In this document: piece by piece, positions 15,555 through 21,755 of the stretch
Position numbering within the stretch: position 1 is the first letter of the stretch
Layout: each line of letters opens with the position of its first letter
Origin: Bacteroidales bacterium
GTDB lineage: Bacteria > Bacteroidota > Bacteroidia > Bacteroidales > SM23-62
Reading direction: 5' to 3'
DNA: 22,192 bases
Assembly (NCBI GenBank): GCA_016783865.1
Contig: JADHVS010000049.1
Coordinates: 1 to 22,192 of the forward strand
The notes under the pieces: generated by a model
Seen by the model: the letters and a program-made list of their open reading frames with translations, nothing else
Told to the model about the DNA's origin: nothing
The model's database searches: none
Translations under genes and position numbers: made by a program

Positions 15555-15808
15555 ATGAGAACCACCAGCATCATCATTTCCTTCCTGTTGTGTGCAGCAT
15601 TTTTCATGACAGGCTGTTCAAAAAAAGAGGCTCCTGGTCCGGTCAGGAATTGTGGGTTTATCATTCAGGCACAACCATAGAAGAGATCAAGTGGTCTGAA
15701 ACCGGTGAATTCAAGTTGACGAATAGTGGGAACACGCTCACTGTGACAACAAAAGACCCGTGGGAAGGAGATTATGGAATCGGTGAATACACACGGATTA
15801 ATCCGTGA
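15555..15808 (+). pseudogene. small lipoprotein gene interrupted by a -1 shift at an A7 run
   Basis: From ATG 15555 the frame gives MRTTSIIISFLLCAAFFMTG then Cys-Ser-Lys-Lys, a lipoprotein signal peptide with lipobox MTGC. It then hits a stop (CCA-TAG) about 20 codons after the Cys. Shifting back one base at the A7 run (15620-15626) opens RGSWSGQELWVYHSGTTIEE and continues through KLTNSGNTLTVTTKDPWEGD to TGA 15806-15808. The second part looks like a small beta-strand lipoprotein domain. So the intact product would be about 84 residues. Whether this is a sequencing error, a pseudogene or programmed slippage at A-AAA-AAA is open. An alternative continuous frame from 15497 lacks any signal sequence and is not preferred. 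Confidence 0.6.
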
Positions 15809-15877
15809 TGCTATCCACTTCTCAACAAGAGATCACTCGTTCCGGATATTGGTTTCACCCATCACCTGCACATCATT

Positions 15878-16939
15878 TCAAAGCTCAATCTTCAACCGTT
15901 CAAGGGTTCCGGTCTTAACATTGGATACGGTATAGGTCAACGTTTGATCAGCCTCCTTCTTTATCCGAATAATCCGGTAACTCCTTGCTGGTAATACAAT
16001 GCGATCCGGAGCATCCGGATTCTCCCCATCGGTGAGGTAATAAGGAATATCGGAGAGGTTTTCAATCCTGAAGTAAGAATAGGTGAAATCTTCGTAAAGC
16101 GGTCCTGTGCGGGTCAGGCAGGAGCGGACAAACGGTTTTGCAAACACCCTGTTCCCGGCCAACGTATCCCCATACCAAACAAGTGTCCGCCCGAGAAAGA
16201 GAGCCTCCTTTAACTCCTTTTCATTTCTAGCTCTCGCGAAAACCAACGTCATGGATCGGTGAGAATCACCGGTCGAAGAAATAACTTCAGCGGTTGTCCC
16301 ATGGATATCCGTATTCCCTGTCATGGCAAGTTGGTGATCCAAACACCACTCCATGACACCTGGATAGAATGTAACATCATTGAAGATTTCGATGCCATGG
16401 AGCCATCTGTTTTGTATCAGTTTCCTGTGAATATCCTGCATCCTGGCTATCCCATCGGGCTGCTGCTTAACCCATCCTGGGTGATTCCATTGGATGAATG
16501 CCCCCTCTCCTACCGCTTTTTCGATGACAGTAAAAAATGTAGTATCTTCAAAGGTGATGGAATCGGGCAGAAAAAGGGCATTGAAATGACCAGGTGGCAT
16601 TTTTCGTGTGATCTCTGTTCCGCGTATCAGGATGAGATCATTCCGTTCCGCATACTTTTTGGCAACGGCAAAGGCTGAGTTGTCGTCCCCTTTTATATAT
16701 TTTTTTCGCGGCTGGTACTCCAGGTGGTCGGTGATTGCAAGGACATCCAGGCCATCCTGAATCGCTTCGCGTACCCGGAAAGCAGGCCACACCTCACCAT
16801 CTGAAAACACGGTATGCGTATGGAAATCACATTTCAGCGTTACATACCCAGGTATTTCACCGGTTTTGATCAGTTTTCCCTGGGAAAATCCAACCAATCC
16901 TGATCCCAGGAACAACGCAATAAGTATGAGTTTCTTCAT
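15878..16939 (-). CDS. exported PHP-domain phosphodiesterase (Sb-PDE-like)
   Basis: A 353-residue protein with signal peptide MKKLILIALFLGSGLVGFSQ (cleavage near residue 20). The PHP metal site is complete: His40 and His42 in CDFHTHT, Asp47 in FSDGE, Asp71-His72 in TDHLE, Glu109 in RGTEI, His118 in GHFNALF, His153 in WNHPGW, and Asp211/His213 in NTDIHG. Such trinuclear PHP enzymes hydrolyse phosphate esters; the secreted members include the Sb-PDE phosphodiesterases acting on organophosphate diesters. About 120 residues after the PHP core (from about 235) form a beta-rich C-terminal part. Natural substrate unknown; phosphate scavenging outside the inner membrane is plausible. Single gene, convergent with the small lipoprotein. 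Confidence 0.82.
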   Translation of the reverse strand: MKKLILIALFLGSGLVGFSQGKLIKTGEIPGYVTLKCDFHTHTVFSDGEVWPAFRVREAIQDGLDVLAITDHLEYQPRKKYIKGDDNSAFAVAKKYAERNDLILIRGTEITRKMPPGHFNALFLPDSITFEDTTFFTVIEKAVGEGAFIQWNHPGWVKQQPDGIARMQDIHRKLIQNRWLHGIEIFNDVTFYPGVMEWCLDHQLAMTGNTDIHGTTAEVISSTGDSHRSMTLVFARARNEKELKEALFLGRTLVWYGDTLAGNRVFAKPFVRSCLTRTGPLYEDFTYSYFRIENLSDIPYYLTDGENPDAPDRIVLPARSYRIIRIKKEADQTLTYTVSNVKTGTLERLKIEL

Positions 16940-16984
16940 ATGGTTACTATATAATCCATGTTCATCCGCTATTGAGTAGAAAAT

Positions 16985-17033
16985 AATTCGTAAATCGTAA
17001 TTCGTAAATCGTAATTCGTAAATCGTAATTCGT
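16985..17033. repeat. alternating heptamer repeat (ATTCGTA/AATCGTA)
   Basis: Seven 7-nt units alternate ATTCGTA and AATCGTA in a regular way, so the array also reads as a 14-nt repeat. It ends two bases before the stop codon of the LytTR regulator and fills the gap to the PHP gene. Confidence 0.95.
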
Positions 17034-17035
17034 AA

Positions 17036-17797
17036 TTACAATTTAAGTGTTTCCTTCAACACCTTATACCCCGAAGTGCTTGCTTTCAGACTGGTCCCAT
17101 CCTGCATCAATACAGCATAACTCTCTTTGTCGTAATATTCAAGTTTGTCCATGAAATCAACGTTGATGATGGTAGAGCGGTGAATCCTCACAAACCTGGT
17201 GGGATCAAGGTGCTTTTCAAAGTATTTCATGGTCTTTTCCTTCAGGAAACGTTCCTTTTCTGTGTGAATGGTCACATAATCACCCTCGGCTTCAAAATAC
17301 CTGATATCATGGACCGGGATCACGTGAACCTTATGTCTGACCTTAACTGCGATCCGGGTCAACAGATCTGGTTGCTCACCCACTGCCCGAAGTATGTTTT
17401 TCACAGGTTTGGCACCCCCGGAGCCTGTTGAAAGCAGGCCCAGGGCTTTTGCCAGGGCCTGATCGAACCGCTCTCTGGAATAGGGTTTCAGCAGGTAATC
17501 GAGGGCATTCATCTCAAATGCCTTGATGGCAAATTGGTCAAACGCCGTACTGAAAATGATCACCGGTGGATCATCCAGCAGCTCCAGCATCTCGAAACCG
17601 GTCAGTTTCGGCATCTGGATATCAAGGAAGATGAGATCGGGCTTCAGCTCCTGGATCGCTTTCAATCCGGAGAATCCATCCGCATACTCCCCTGCAACTT
17701 CCACGGTTGGATATCCCTTGAGGTAATCCCGGATGATCTGCCGGGCAGGAGGCTCATCATCAATGATCAGGACTTTGTAATTAGATTCTTTGGTCAT
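17036..17797 (-). CDS. LytTR-family response regulator
   Basis: A 253-residue two-component regulator. The N-terminal receiver domain (about 8-120) has the acidic pair in IIDDEPPAR, phospho-acceptor Asp59 in DLIFLDIQMP, FSTAFD with the conserved Thr/Ala and the KPYSRERF loop with the conserved Lys. The C-terminal LytTR DNA-binding domain (about 145-250) contains IRYFEAEGDYVTIHT, MKYFEKHLDPTRFVRIHRS and TIINVDFMDKL. It is the last gene of an operon with a LytS-type kinase. The chosen ATG is the third of three ATGs created by a heptamer repeat (17791-17811); the first two lead to early stops in other frames. Likely regulates envelope-related genes, an inference from its LiaF-like neighbour. Confidence 0.92.
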   Translation of the reverse strand: MTKESNYKVLIIDDEPPARQIIRDYLKGYPTVEVAGEYADGFSGLKAIQELKPDLIFLDIQMPKLTGFEMLELLDDPPVIIFSTAFDQFAIKAFEMNALDYLLKPYSRERFDQALAKALGLLSTGSGGAKPVKNILRAVGEQPDLLTRIAVKVRHKVHVIPVHDIRYFEAEGDYVTIHTEKERFLKEKTMKYFEKHLDPTRFVRIHRSTIINVDFMDKLEYYDKESYAVLMQDGTSLKASTSGYKVLKETLKL

Positions 17798-17811
17798 TGG
17801 TCATTGGTCAT
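17791..17811 (-). repeat. heptamer repeat (ATGACCA)x3 at kinase-regulator junction
   Basis: On the minus strand three copies of ATGACCA follow the TAA of the kinase gene directly, the first ATG overlapping that stop as TAATG. Only the ATG of the third copy (17797-17795) is in frame with the regulator. Confidence 0.9.
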
Positions 17812-18857
17812 TAAGGTATCCTCAACCTTACAAAATACTTGTTCCCCTCTTTCCATGTTTTTAACAGATCATCCCGGTGATAGGTAAGCCTGAGTCGCTC
17901 TCTGATGTTGGTCAATCCCACTCCAGCCCCCTTCCGGGGAGCGGCATCCGGATCAAAATCGTTGACAATGGTAATCTCCGTGAAATCAGACTCTACCCTG
18001 CACTCAGTCTCAATCCGGACCTGGTCGGTACTTTCGTAAACCCCATGTTTGATCGCGTTTTCATAGAGTGGCTGCAGCAACATCACCGGGATTTGCTGGT
18101 CGAAGCAATCTTGCCGGATTTGGAATTCGTAGACGAGCTTCTCCCCAAACCGGATCTTTTCGATCTCGAGGTATCGTTTGATATTTTCAAGCTCCATGGA
18201 GAGAGGGGTCATGCTGTCAGCTCCGGATGAGACCGAATACCTCAGGAAATCAGATAGACTGATCACCATCTCCCTTGCTTTCTCCGGGTTACTCACCGTA
18301 AGGGAGCTGATGGAGTTCAGGCTGTTGAACAGGAAATGCGGATTGATCTGCGATTTCAACATATTCAATTCGGTCTCTTTCAACAAGGTATTTAACCGGG
18401 CCTCCATCTTCAGTTTCTCCTGCAGGTTGAAATTGTATATCAACAGGTAGAATGTAAGTCCCACAAGAACATAGAGGAGAACTCCGCTGAAAAGCCTGAC
18501 CGGAATGGATACATAAAGAAAGTCATTGTAAGCCGTCTGTTCCTGGAACAATATGGAGAGAATGGAGTACCCGACACCGAACCAGATCACGATGATCAGC
18601 ACCAGGGATGTCATGTGATTGAATATGATGTTGAAGCTGGTTTTCCTGGCTGGCGAACTGTAACGCACGATAAACCACATCGGTAGTCCGATCCCCGCAA
18701 AAAGCAGGTTGAAGACCAGGCTGTCGGCCAGAGCTATCTCAAGGGGAAAATGATATTGAAAAGTGAGAATGGAAAACTGGATCCCGGCCAGGATGATCCA
18801 GATCCCGAAATAGAGAATGATGGTTTTTGTGTTTTGAAATACAGGATGCTGCATCAA
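17811..18857 (-). CDS. LytS-type sensor histidine kinase
   Basis: A 348-residue membrane kinase. Residues about 13-140 hold four hydrophobic segments; no extracytoplasmic sensor domain is visible, so sensing is within the membrane or through a partner. The His_kinase (LytS/YehU) dimerisation motif is LKSQINPHFLFNSLNSISSL with His174; the ATPase part has the N box LLQPLYENAIKHG (Asn267) and the G box GAGVGLTNIRERL (310-321). The family autophosphorylates this His and passes phosphate to a LytTR regulator, here the next gene. Eight nt separate it from the upstream LiaF-like gene. Confidence 0.92.
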   Translation of the reverse strand: MMQHPVFQNTKTIILYFGIWIILAGIQFSILTFQYHFPLEIALADSLVFNLLFAGIGLPMWFIVRYSSPARKTSFNIIFNHMTSLVLIIVIWFGVGYSILSILFQEQTAYNDFLYVSIPVRLFSGVLLYVLVGLTFYLLIYNFNLQEKLKMEARLNTLLKETELNMLKSQINPHFLFNSLNSISSLTVSNPEKAREMVISLSDFLRYSVSSGADSMTPLSMELENIKRYLEIEKIRFGEKLVYEFQIRQDCFDQQIPVMLLQPLYENAIKHGVYESTDQVRIETECRVESDFTEITIVNDFDPDAAPRKGAGVGLTNIRERLRLTYHRDDLLKTWKEGNKYFVRLRIP

Positions 18858-18865
18858 TGGCCTGA

Positions 18866-19615
18866 TTAATAACTTTTGATCTCACCGCCACCAAAGATAG
18901 CTTCGGCTTTGATGATCAGGATACGTGTGGGATCAGGACTCTCTTTGATCACACGCCGTTTGTCTTCAAATCCACCGAGGATGGACGAGTTTTTTACAAC
19001 CACTTTCCAGTCAGCAGGAACAATCACGGTGGCTCCTCCGAATATCGCACTGATTTCGAGTGTATGTTCTCCGGGAGCCAGCGCAGCTTTGGTCAGGTCT
19101 ACTTCCGCTCCCCCGAAGATACAGGAGATCCTCCCCCCTTTGAACGACTGGTGAGTCACCTGTTGCTTGGTCCCACCAAAGATTGTCTCTTCGTTGATAT
19201 ACCCCTCTTCCAGGATCAGGTTCCCCTTGCTCCGGTGCAGGCCGGGTCTCCTGAATCCTTTGAACAGGACAATCAACCCGATAGCAATCAGAATTGCCGG
19301 CCAGAACAGGCTATGGACACTAAAGGGTAACACGCCGAATTTAGGAATGATGAAAATCCCGCCTACCAGGATCAGGATGATTCCGGGCACATAACTTTCC
19401 CGGCCGAAAAGGCTGATCACTCCAAGTGCGATGAGTAACATCTGCCAGGAAAAAATAATAGATTTCCATGTTATTGGAATAAATCCAACATTTAAACCGA
19501 GCAGGATCAGGCCGGCCAGAATTGCAACCGCTCCAAGTGCATATTTCTTCATACGCCTGCAGTTTGAGTATTTATCCGTAGTGTCTCCGGAATGTTTTTC
19601 AAAGTATGAATTCAT
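18866..19615 (-). CDS. LiaF-like (DUF5668/YvqF) membrane protein
   Basis: A 249-residue protein with four hydrophobic segments in the first half (for example ALGAVAILAGLILLGLNVGF, MLLIALGVISLF, GIILILVGGIFII, PAILIAIGLIVLF) and a soluble C-terminal half built from repeated beta units each with an (I/L)FGG or ILGG motif (EETIFGG, SCIFGGAEVDL, SAIFGGATVIVP, SSILGGFED, EAIFGGGEI). This is the LiaF/cell wall-active antibiotic response fold. LiaF restrains the LiaS kinase in Firmicutes under non-stress conditions; here it precedes a LytS-type kinase instead, so a similar inhibitory role is inferred. The first Met is used; MKKYALGAV at residue 22 is an alternative start that would drop a polar N-terminus. 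Confidence 0.8.
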   Translation of the reverse strand: MNSYFEKHSGDTTDKYSNCRRMKKYALGAVAILAGLILLGLNVGFIPITWKSIIFSWQMLLIALGVISLFGRESYVPGIILILVGGIFIIPKFGVLPFSVHSLFWPAILIAIGLIVLFKGFRRPGLHRSKGNLILEEGYINEETIFGGTKQQVTHQSFKGGRISCIFGGAEVDLTKAALAPGEHTLEISAIFGGATVIVPADWKVVVKNSSILGGFEDKRRVIKESPDPTRILIIKAEAIFGGGEIKSY

Positions 19616-19731
19616 TTTTTCAGATTTTAAAGTTAGACATTTTTTGATGAAGCAAAATTATTCTGTATGAAATGCGTTGAGAACAGGCTTTCTGCGGGTA
19701 CCCGATTTTTCCCGGTGAAACCCGGAATTTG

Positions 19732-19739
19732 TATTTTTG
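19732..19739 (+). promoter_or_regulatory. candidate upstream -7 element (TATTTTTG) for dapF
   Basis: Matches TAnnTTTG, 117 nt before the dapF ATG. Between it and dapF lies a degenerate repeat block (19756-19830). Confidence 0.35.
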
Positions 19740-19755
19740 TTCGTGCCTGTTAATA

Positions 19756-19830
19756 ACAATGAAGACACGGAAATCACGAAAAAATACAGATTAATCCGTG
19801 AAAATCCATATAAATCCGGATAATCTGTGT
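19756..19830. repeat. degenerate repeat of AATCCGTG/AAATCC type
   Basis: Short units such as AATCCGTG, AAATCCAT, AAATCCGG, AATCTGTG follow one another with a 8-10 nt spacing. Similar strings are common between genes in Bacteroidota, from memory. It has no open frame of note. Confidence 0.6.
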
Positions 19831-19843
19831 TCCAATAAATCCT

Positions 19844-19851
19844 TAGCTTTG
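19844..19851 (+). promoter_or_regulatory. candidate proximal -7 element (TAGCTTTG) for dapF
   Basis: Exact TAnnTTTG match ending 5 nt before the ATG at 19857, so a transcript from it would have almost no leader. A -33 TTTG is not evident, so this is tentative. Confidence 0.35.
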
Positions 19852-19856
19852 CAGGG

Positions 19857-20822
19857 ATGAAGCTTTCATTTTACAAATATCACGGAACAGGCAATGATTT
19901 CATTCTGGTCGATAACAGGGAAGGAACAATCGCACTATCGAAAAAGCAGATCGAACGTTTGTGTGATCGTCATTTTGGCGTCGGTGCCAACGGGCTGATG
20001 TTACTTACTTCCGAAAAGGGGTATGATTTCGGCATGGTCTACTTCAATGCCGATGGGAACGAAAGCACCCTATGCGGGAACGGAGGCAGGTGCATAACAG
20101 CCTTCGCACATATGCTGGGTATTATCGGTCAATCCGCCCGGTTTCTGGCCAGCGACGGCGAACATACTGCCAAAATCCTGAAAGACGAAGGGAATGTGAA
20201 ATGGGTCCGGTTGAAAATGGCGGATTTAACTACCCCACCCCTGGCCCCTCCCCAACAAGGGAGGGGAGTATCGGATATCGAAACAGATAAATCGTCCTTC
20301 GTCCTTCGTCCTTCGTCTTTCTTAATCGACACCGGCTCTCCCCATCTGGTTATCTTCGTTGAGAACGTGAGTGAAATAGATGCTGTATCAGAGGGCCGTA
20401 AACTCCGGGACGATCCCCAATTCGCCCCGGATGGAACCAATGTCGATTTCGTGGAGATCATGGAATCCAATCTCTTCGTCAGGACCTATGAACGAGGGGT
20501 GGAGAATGAGACACTCTCCTGTGGTACGGGGGTAACGGCGGCAGCAATGGCCTATGCCAGTTGGCAGTTGGCAGTTGGCAGTCCGCAGTTGGCAGTTGGC
20601 AGTAATCAGTCAGCAGTTAGCAGGAATGTCATTGCGAGAAACGAAGTGACGAAGCAAACACATCAGGAATCAGGCATCGGGCATCGGACATCAACCATCA
20701 AAATTGAAACTCTTGGCGGCAAACTGACCGTGTCCTTCCGGTTAAAGGATGGAACATTTACGGATATTTGGCTGGAAGGCCCGGCCGAGCTCGTTTTTAG
20801 GGGTGAGGTTTTGTTGTCGTGA
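19857..20822 (+). CDS. dapF: diaminopimelate epimerase with two repeat-derived insertions
   Basis: A 321-residue enzyme that interconverts LL- and meso-diaminopimelate for lysine and peptidoglycan synthesis. Start: MKLSFYKYHGTGNDF, the family N-terminus. Active-site cysteines are present: Cys73 in ESTLCGNGGRC and Cys222 in LSCGTGVTAAA; DTGSPHLV, TNVDFVE and RTYERGVENET are also intact. The usual length is about 255-280 residues. The excess lies in two blocks. Residues 125-153 (20229-20315) are encoded by a GC-rich hairpin sequence plus CGTCCTT repeats; residues 235-279 (20559-20693) by nine TTGGCAG-type heptamers, a CATTGCGAG-type palindromic element and five ATCAGGC-type heptamers. Both keep frame and contain no stop. 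They fall between secondary elements, away from the catalytic residues. Probably functional, since every conserved block remains in one frame. Confidence 0.92.
   Translation: MKLSFYKYHGTGNDFILVDNREGTIALSKKQIERLCDRHFGVGANGLMLLTSEKGYDFGMVYFNADGNESTLCGNGGRCITAFAHMLGIIGQSARFLASDGEHTAKILKDEGNVKWVRLKMADLTTPPLAPPQQGRGVSDIETDKSSFVLRPSSFLIDTGSPHLVIFVENVSEIDAVSEGRKLRDDPQFAPDGTNVDFVEIMESNLFVRTYERGVENETLSCGTGVTAAAMAYASWQLAVGSPQLAVGSNQSAVSRNVIARNEVTKQTHQESGIGHRTSTIKIETLGGKLTVSFRLKDGTFTDIWLEGPAELVFRGEVLLS
20245..20266. repeat. GC-rich perfect hairpin inside dapF
   Basis: CCCCTCCC (20245-20252) pairs perfectly with GGGAGGGG (20259-20266) across a 6-nt loop. This resembles dispersed intergenic palindromes; here it encodes part of an extra loop of DapF. 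Confidence 0.9.
20293..20320. repeat. heptamer repeat (CGTCCTT)x4 inside dapF
   Basis: Three exact CGTCCTT units and one CGTCTTT. On the opposite strand this is AAGGACG, related to the GAAGGACGAGG-type repeats at 320-360. Confidence 0.9.
20561..20623. repeat. heptamer repeat (TTGGCAG)x9 inside dapF
   Basis: Nine consecutive 7-nt units (TTGGCAG x5, TCCGCAG, TAATCAG, TCAGCAG, TTAGCAG), 63 nt or 21 codons, so the frame is kept. In protein this gives a 7-residue repeat WQLAVGS / PQLAVGS / NQSAVSR. Confidence 0.95.
20627..20659. repeat. CATTGCGAG...GACGAAGCAA palindromic element inside dapF
   Basis: The string starts GTCATTGCGAG and ends GTGACGAAGCAA, with TTGC/GCAA termini complementary. It resembles a dispersed short element known from several bacterial genomes, including Rickettsia palindromic elements; identity is from memory. 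Confidence 0.6.
20662..20696. repeat. heptamer repeat (ATCAGGC/ATCGGGC)x5 inside dapF
   Basis: Units ATCAGGA, ATCAGGC, ATCGGGC, ATCGGAC, ATCAACC follow without gaps. They end where the conserved IKIETLGGKLTVSF strand of DapF resumes. Confidence 0.85.
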
Positions 20823-20880
20823 GACGTAAGACGTGAGACGTGAAAAGAAGGAAGAGGGACGAGGGGGTGAGGACTGAGGA
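20819..20880. repeat. short tandem repeats (GACGTGA/GACGTAA) after dapF
   Basis: Overlaps the dapF stop codon. The first 18 nt are identical to 360-377. Further units GAGGGACGAGGGG and GAGGACTGAGGA follow, up to the HEPN gene stop region. Confidence 0.85.
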
Positions 20881-20894
20881 TTCGGGATCGAAGA

Positions 20895-21275
20895 TTATTT
20901 TTTTTCCAGATAAATTTTAACTTGTCCGATAAAATTCATGGCATCTTTATATGAACTCTCGGCTTCCTCTTTTGTCGCTTTAAAACCGATCTCATAATCA
21001 CTTTTTATTCTCCGGTCGAGAATCCGGGTGAACGATTTCCCCATTTCAATAGAAAAAGTACCAGATTTTATGAAGGTTTTATGGAATTGAATACTTACCC
21101 CTGAATGAGTGTATGTTTCTATACCCTTAGAAATCAATAACGCCTGTGCAGCATGAAACATGGCATAATAACTTCGGGATACGGCTGCGGTGTACCGTTG
21201 TGTTTCCAGTAACGCCTTGACATCAAGAAGTTCATCCTCCGCTCTGGCCAGATATATCCCGGGAATTTCACTCAT
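20895..21275 (-). CDS. HEPN domain protein (probable toxin of MNT/HEPN pair)
   Basis: A 126-residue all-helical HEPN protein. The motif RSYYAMFH (Arg34-x6-His41) fits the R-x4-6-H ribonuclease signature of HEPN toxins, and the SYYAMFHAAQALL helix is typical of the family. Its ATG overlaps the stop of the upstream nucleotidyltransferase by 4 nt (21272-21275). In characterised pairs the HEPN protein is an RNase toxin and the nucleotidyltransferase neutralises it by adding AMP to a Tyr; target Tyr here not assigned. It could also be an accessory substrate-binding subunit without toxic activity. Confidence 0.85.
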   Translation of the reverse strand: MSEIPGIYLARAEDELLDVKALLETQRYTAAVSRSYYAMFHAAQALLISKGIETYTHSGVSIQFHKTFIKSGTFSIEMGKSFTRILDRRIKSDYEIGFKATKEEAESSYKDAMNFIGQVKIYLEKK

Positions 21276-21613
21276 AATACAATACCTTCTTGAAGAATAT
21301 TCCTGAATAATGGCAGTTTTGAATGTTCCAGGGTCTCCTGATTGACAGGGTTTGTCGAAAGAAGGATATCATGATCAAGCATCAGACTATATTTCAGTTC
21401 GTTGAGTCTGTCAATCTCCTCGAATGCAGAATGCATATCTTTAAGAACTACAAGTAAATCAATATCAGATTCTTTTCCAGCCACCCCCCTGGCATAAGAA
21501 CCGTAAAGGATAAGCTGATGAAACCGAATTCCATAAGCCTCCTTTACCTTGCCTTTAAAAATTTCAAGTATAGGAATAATCTGCCTTGTCTGACTGGGAA
21601 TATCTGTTTTCAT
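21272..21613 (-). CDS. MNT-type nucleotidyltransferase (probable antitoxin)
   Basis: A 113-residue minimal nucleotidyltransferase. It has the diagnostic GSYARGVAGKESDIDLLVV block: Gly38-Ser39 of the nucleotide loop and the metal-binding Asp50 and Asp52; a third acidic residue is likely in MLDHDILLS (Asp80 or Asp82). Lacks other domains, as usual for MNT proteins. Forms a two-gene operon with the HEPN gene, overlapping by 4 nt. TATTTTTG on the minus strand at 21660-21653 is a possible -7 element 39 nt upstream of the ATG. Confidence 0.87.
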   Translation of the reverse strand: MKTDIPSQTRQIIPILEIFKGKVKEAYGIRFHQLILYGSYARGVAGKESDIDLLVVLKDMHSAFEEIDRLNELKYSLMLDHDILLSTNPVNQETLEHSKLPLFRNILQEGIVL

Positions 21614-21652
21614 ATTCTTTCCCGGATAACAATAACCATATATCTATCCACG

Positions 21653-21660
21653 CAAAAATA
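21653..21660 (-). promoter_or_regulatory. candidate -7 element (TATTTTTG) for the MNT/HEPN operon
   Basis: Exact TAnnTTTG match on the minus strand, suitably placed before the MNT start. No clear -33 partner. Confidence 0.4.
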
Positions 21661-21755
21661 CTGCTTTCCGTCCATATTATTACCTGCAAGCCCGTTTGTC
21701 GTTTAGAAATATAGGATAAGGGGAGAATAGACGAGTCATCTCACTGACAATCAGT

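Noticed and set aside
15497..15808. Continuous 103-residue frame starting at 15497
   Set aside because: Its N-terminus overlaps the promoter and reads the lipoprotein signal DNA in the wrong frame; the lipoprotein start at 15555 is better supported.
16985..17033. CRISPR array
   Set aside because: The units are 7 or 14 nt with no spacers and no cas genes nearby; simple tandem repeat.
20245..20266. Intrinsic terminator within dapF
   Set aside because: The 8-bp GC hairpin has no following T-run on either strand and lies inside the conserved reading frame.
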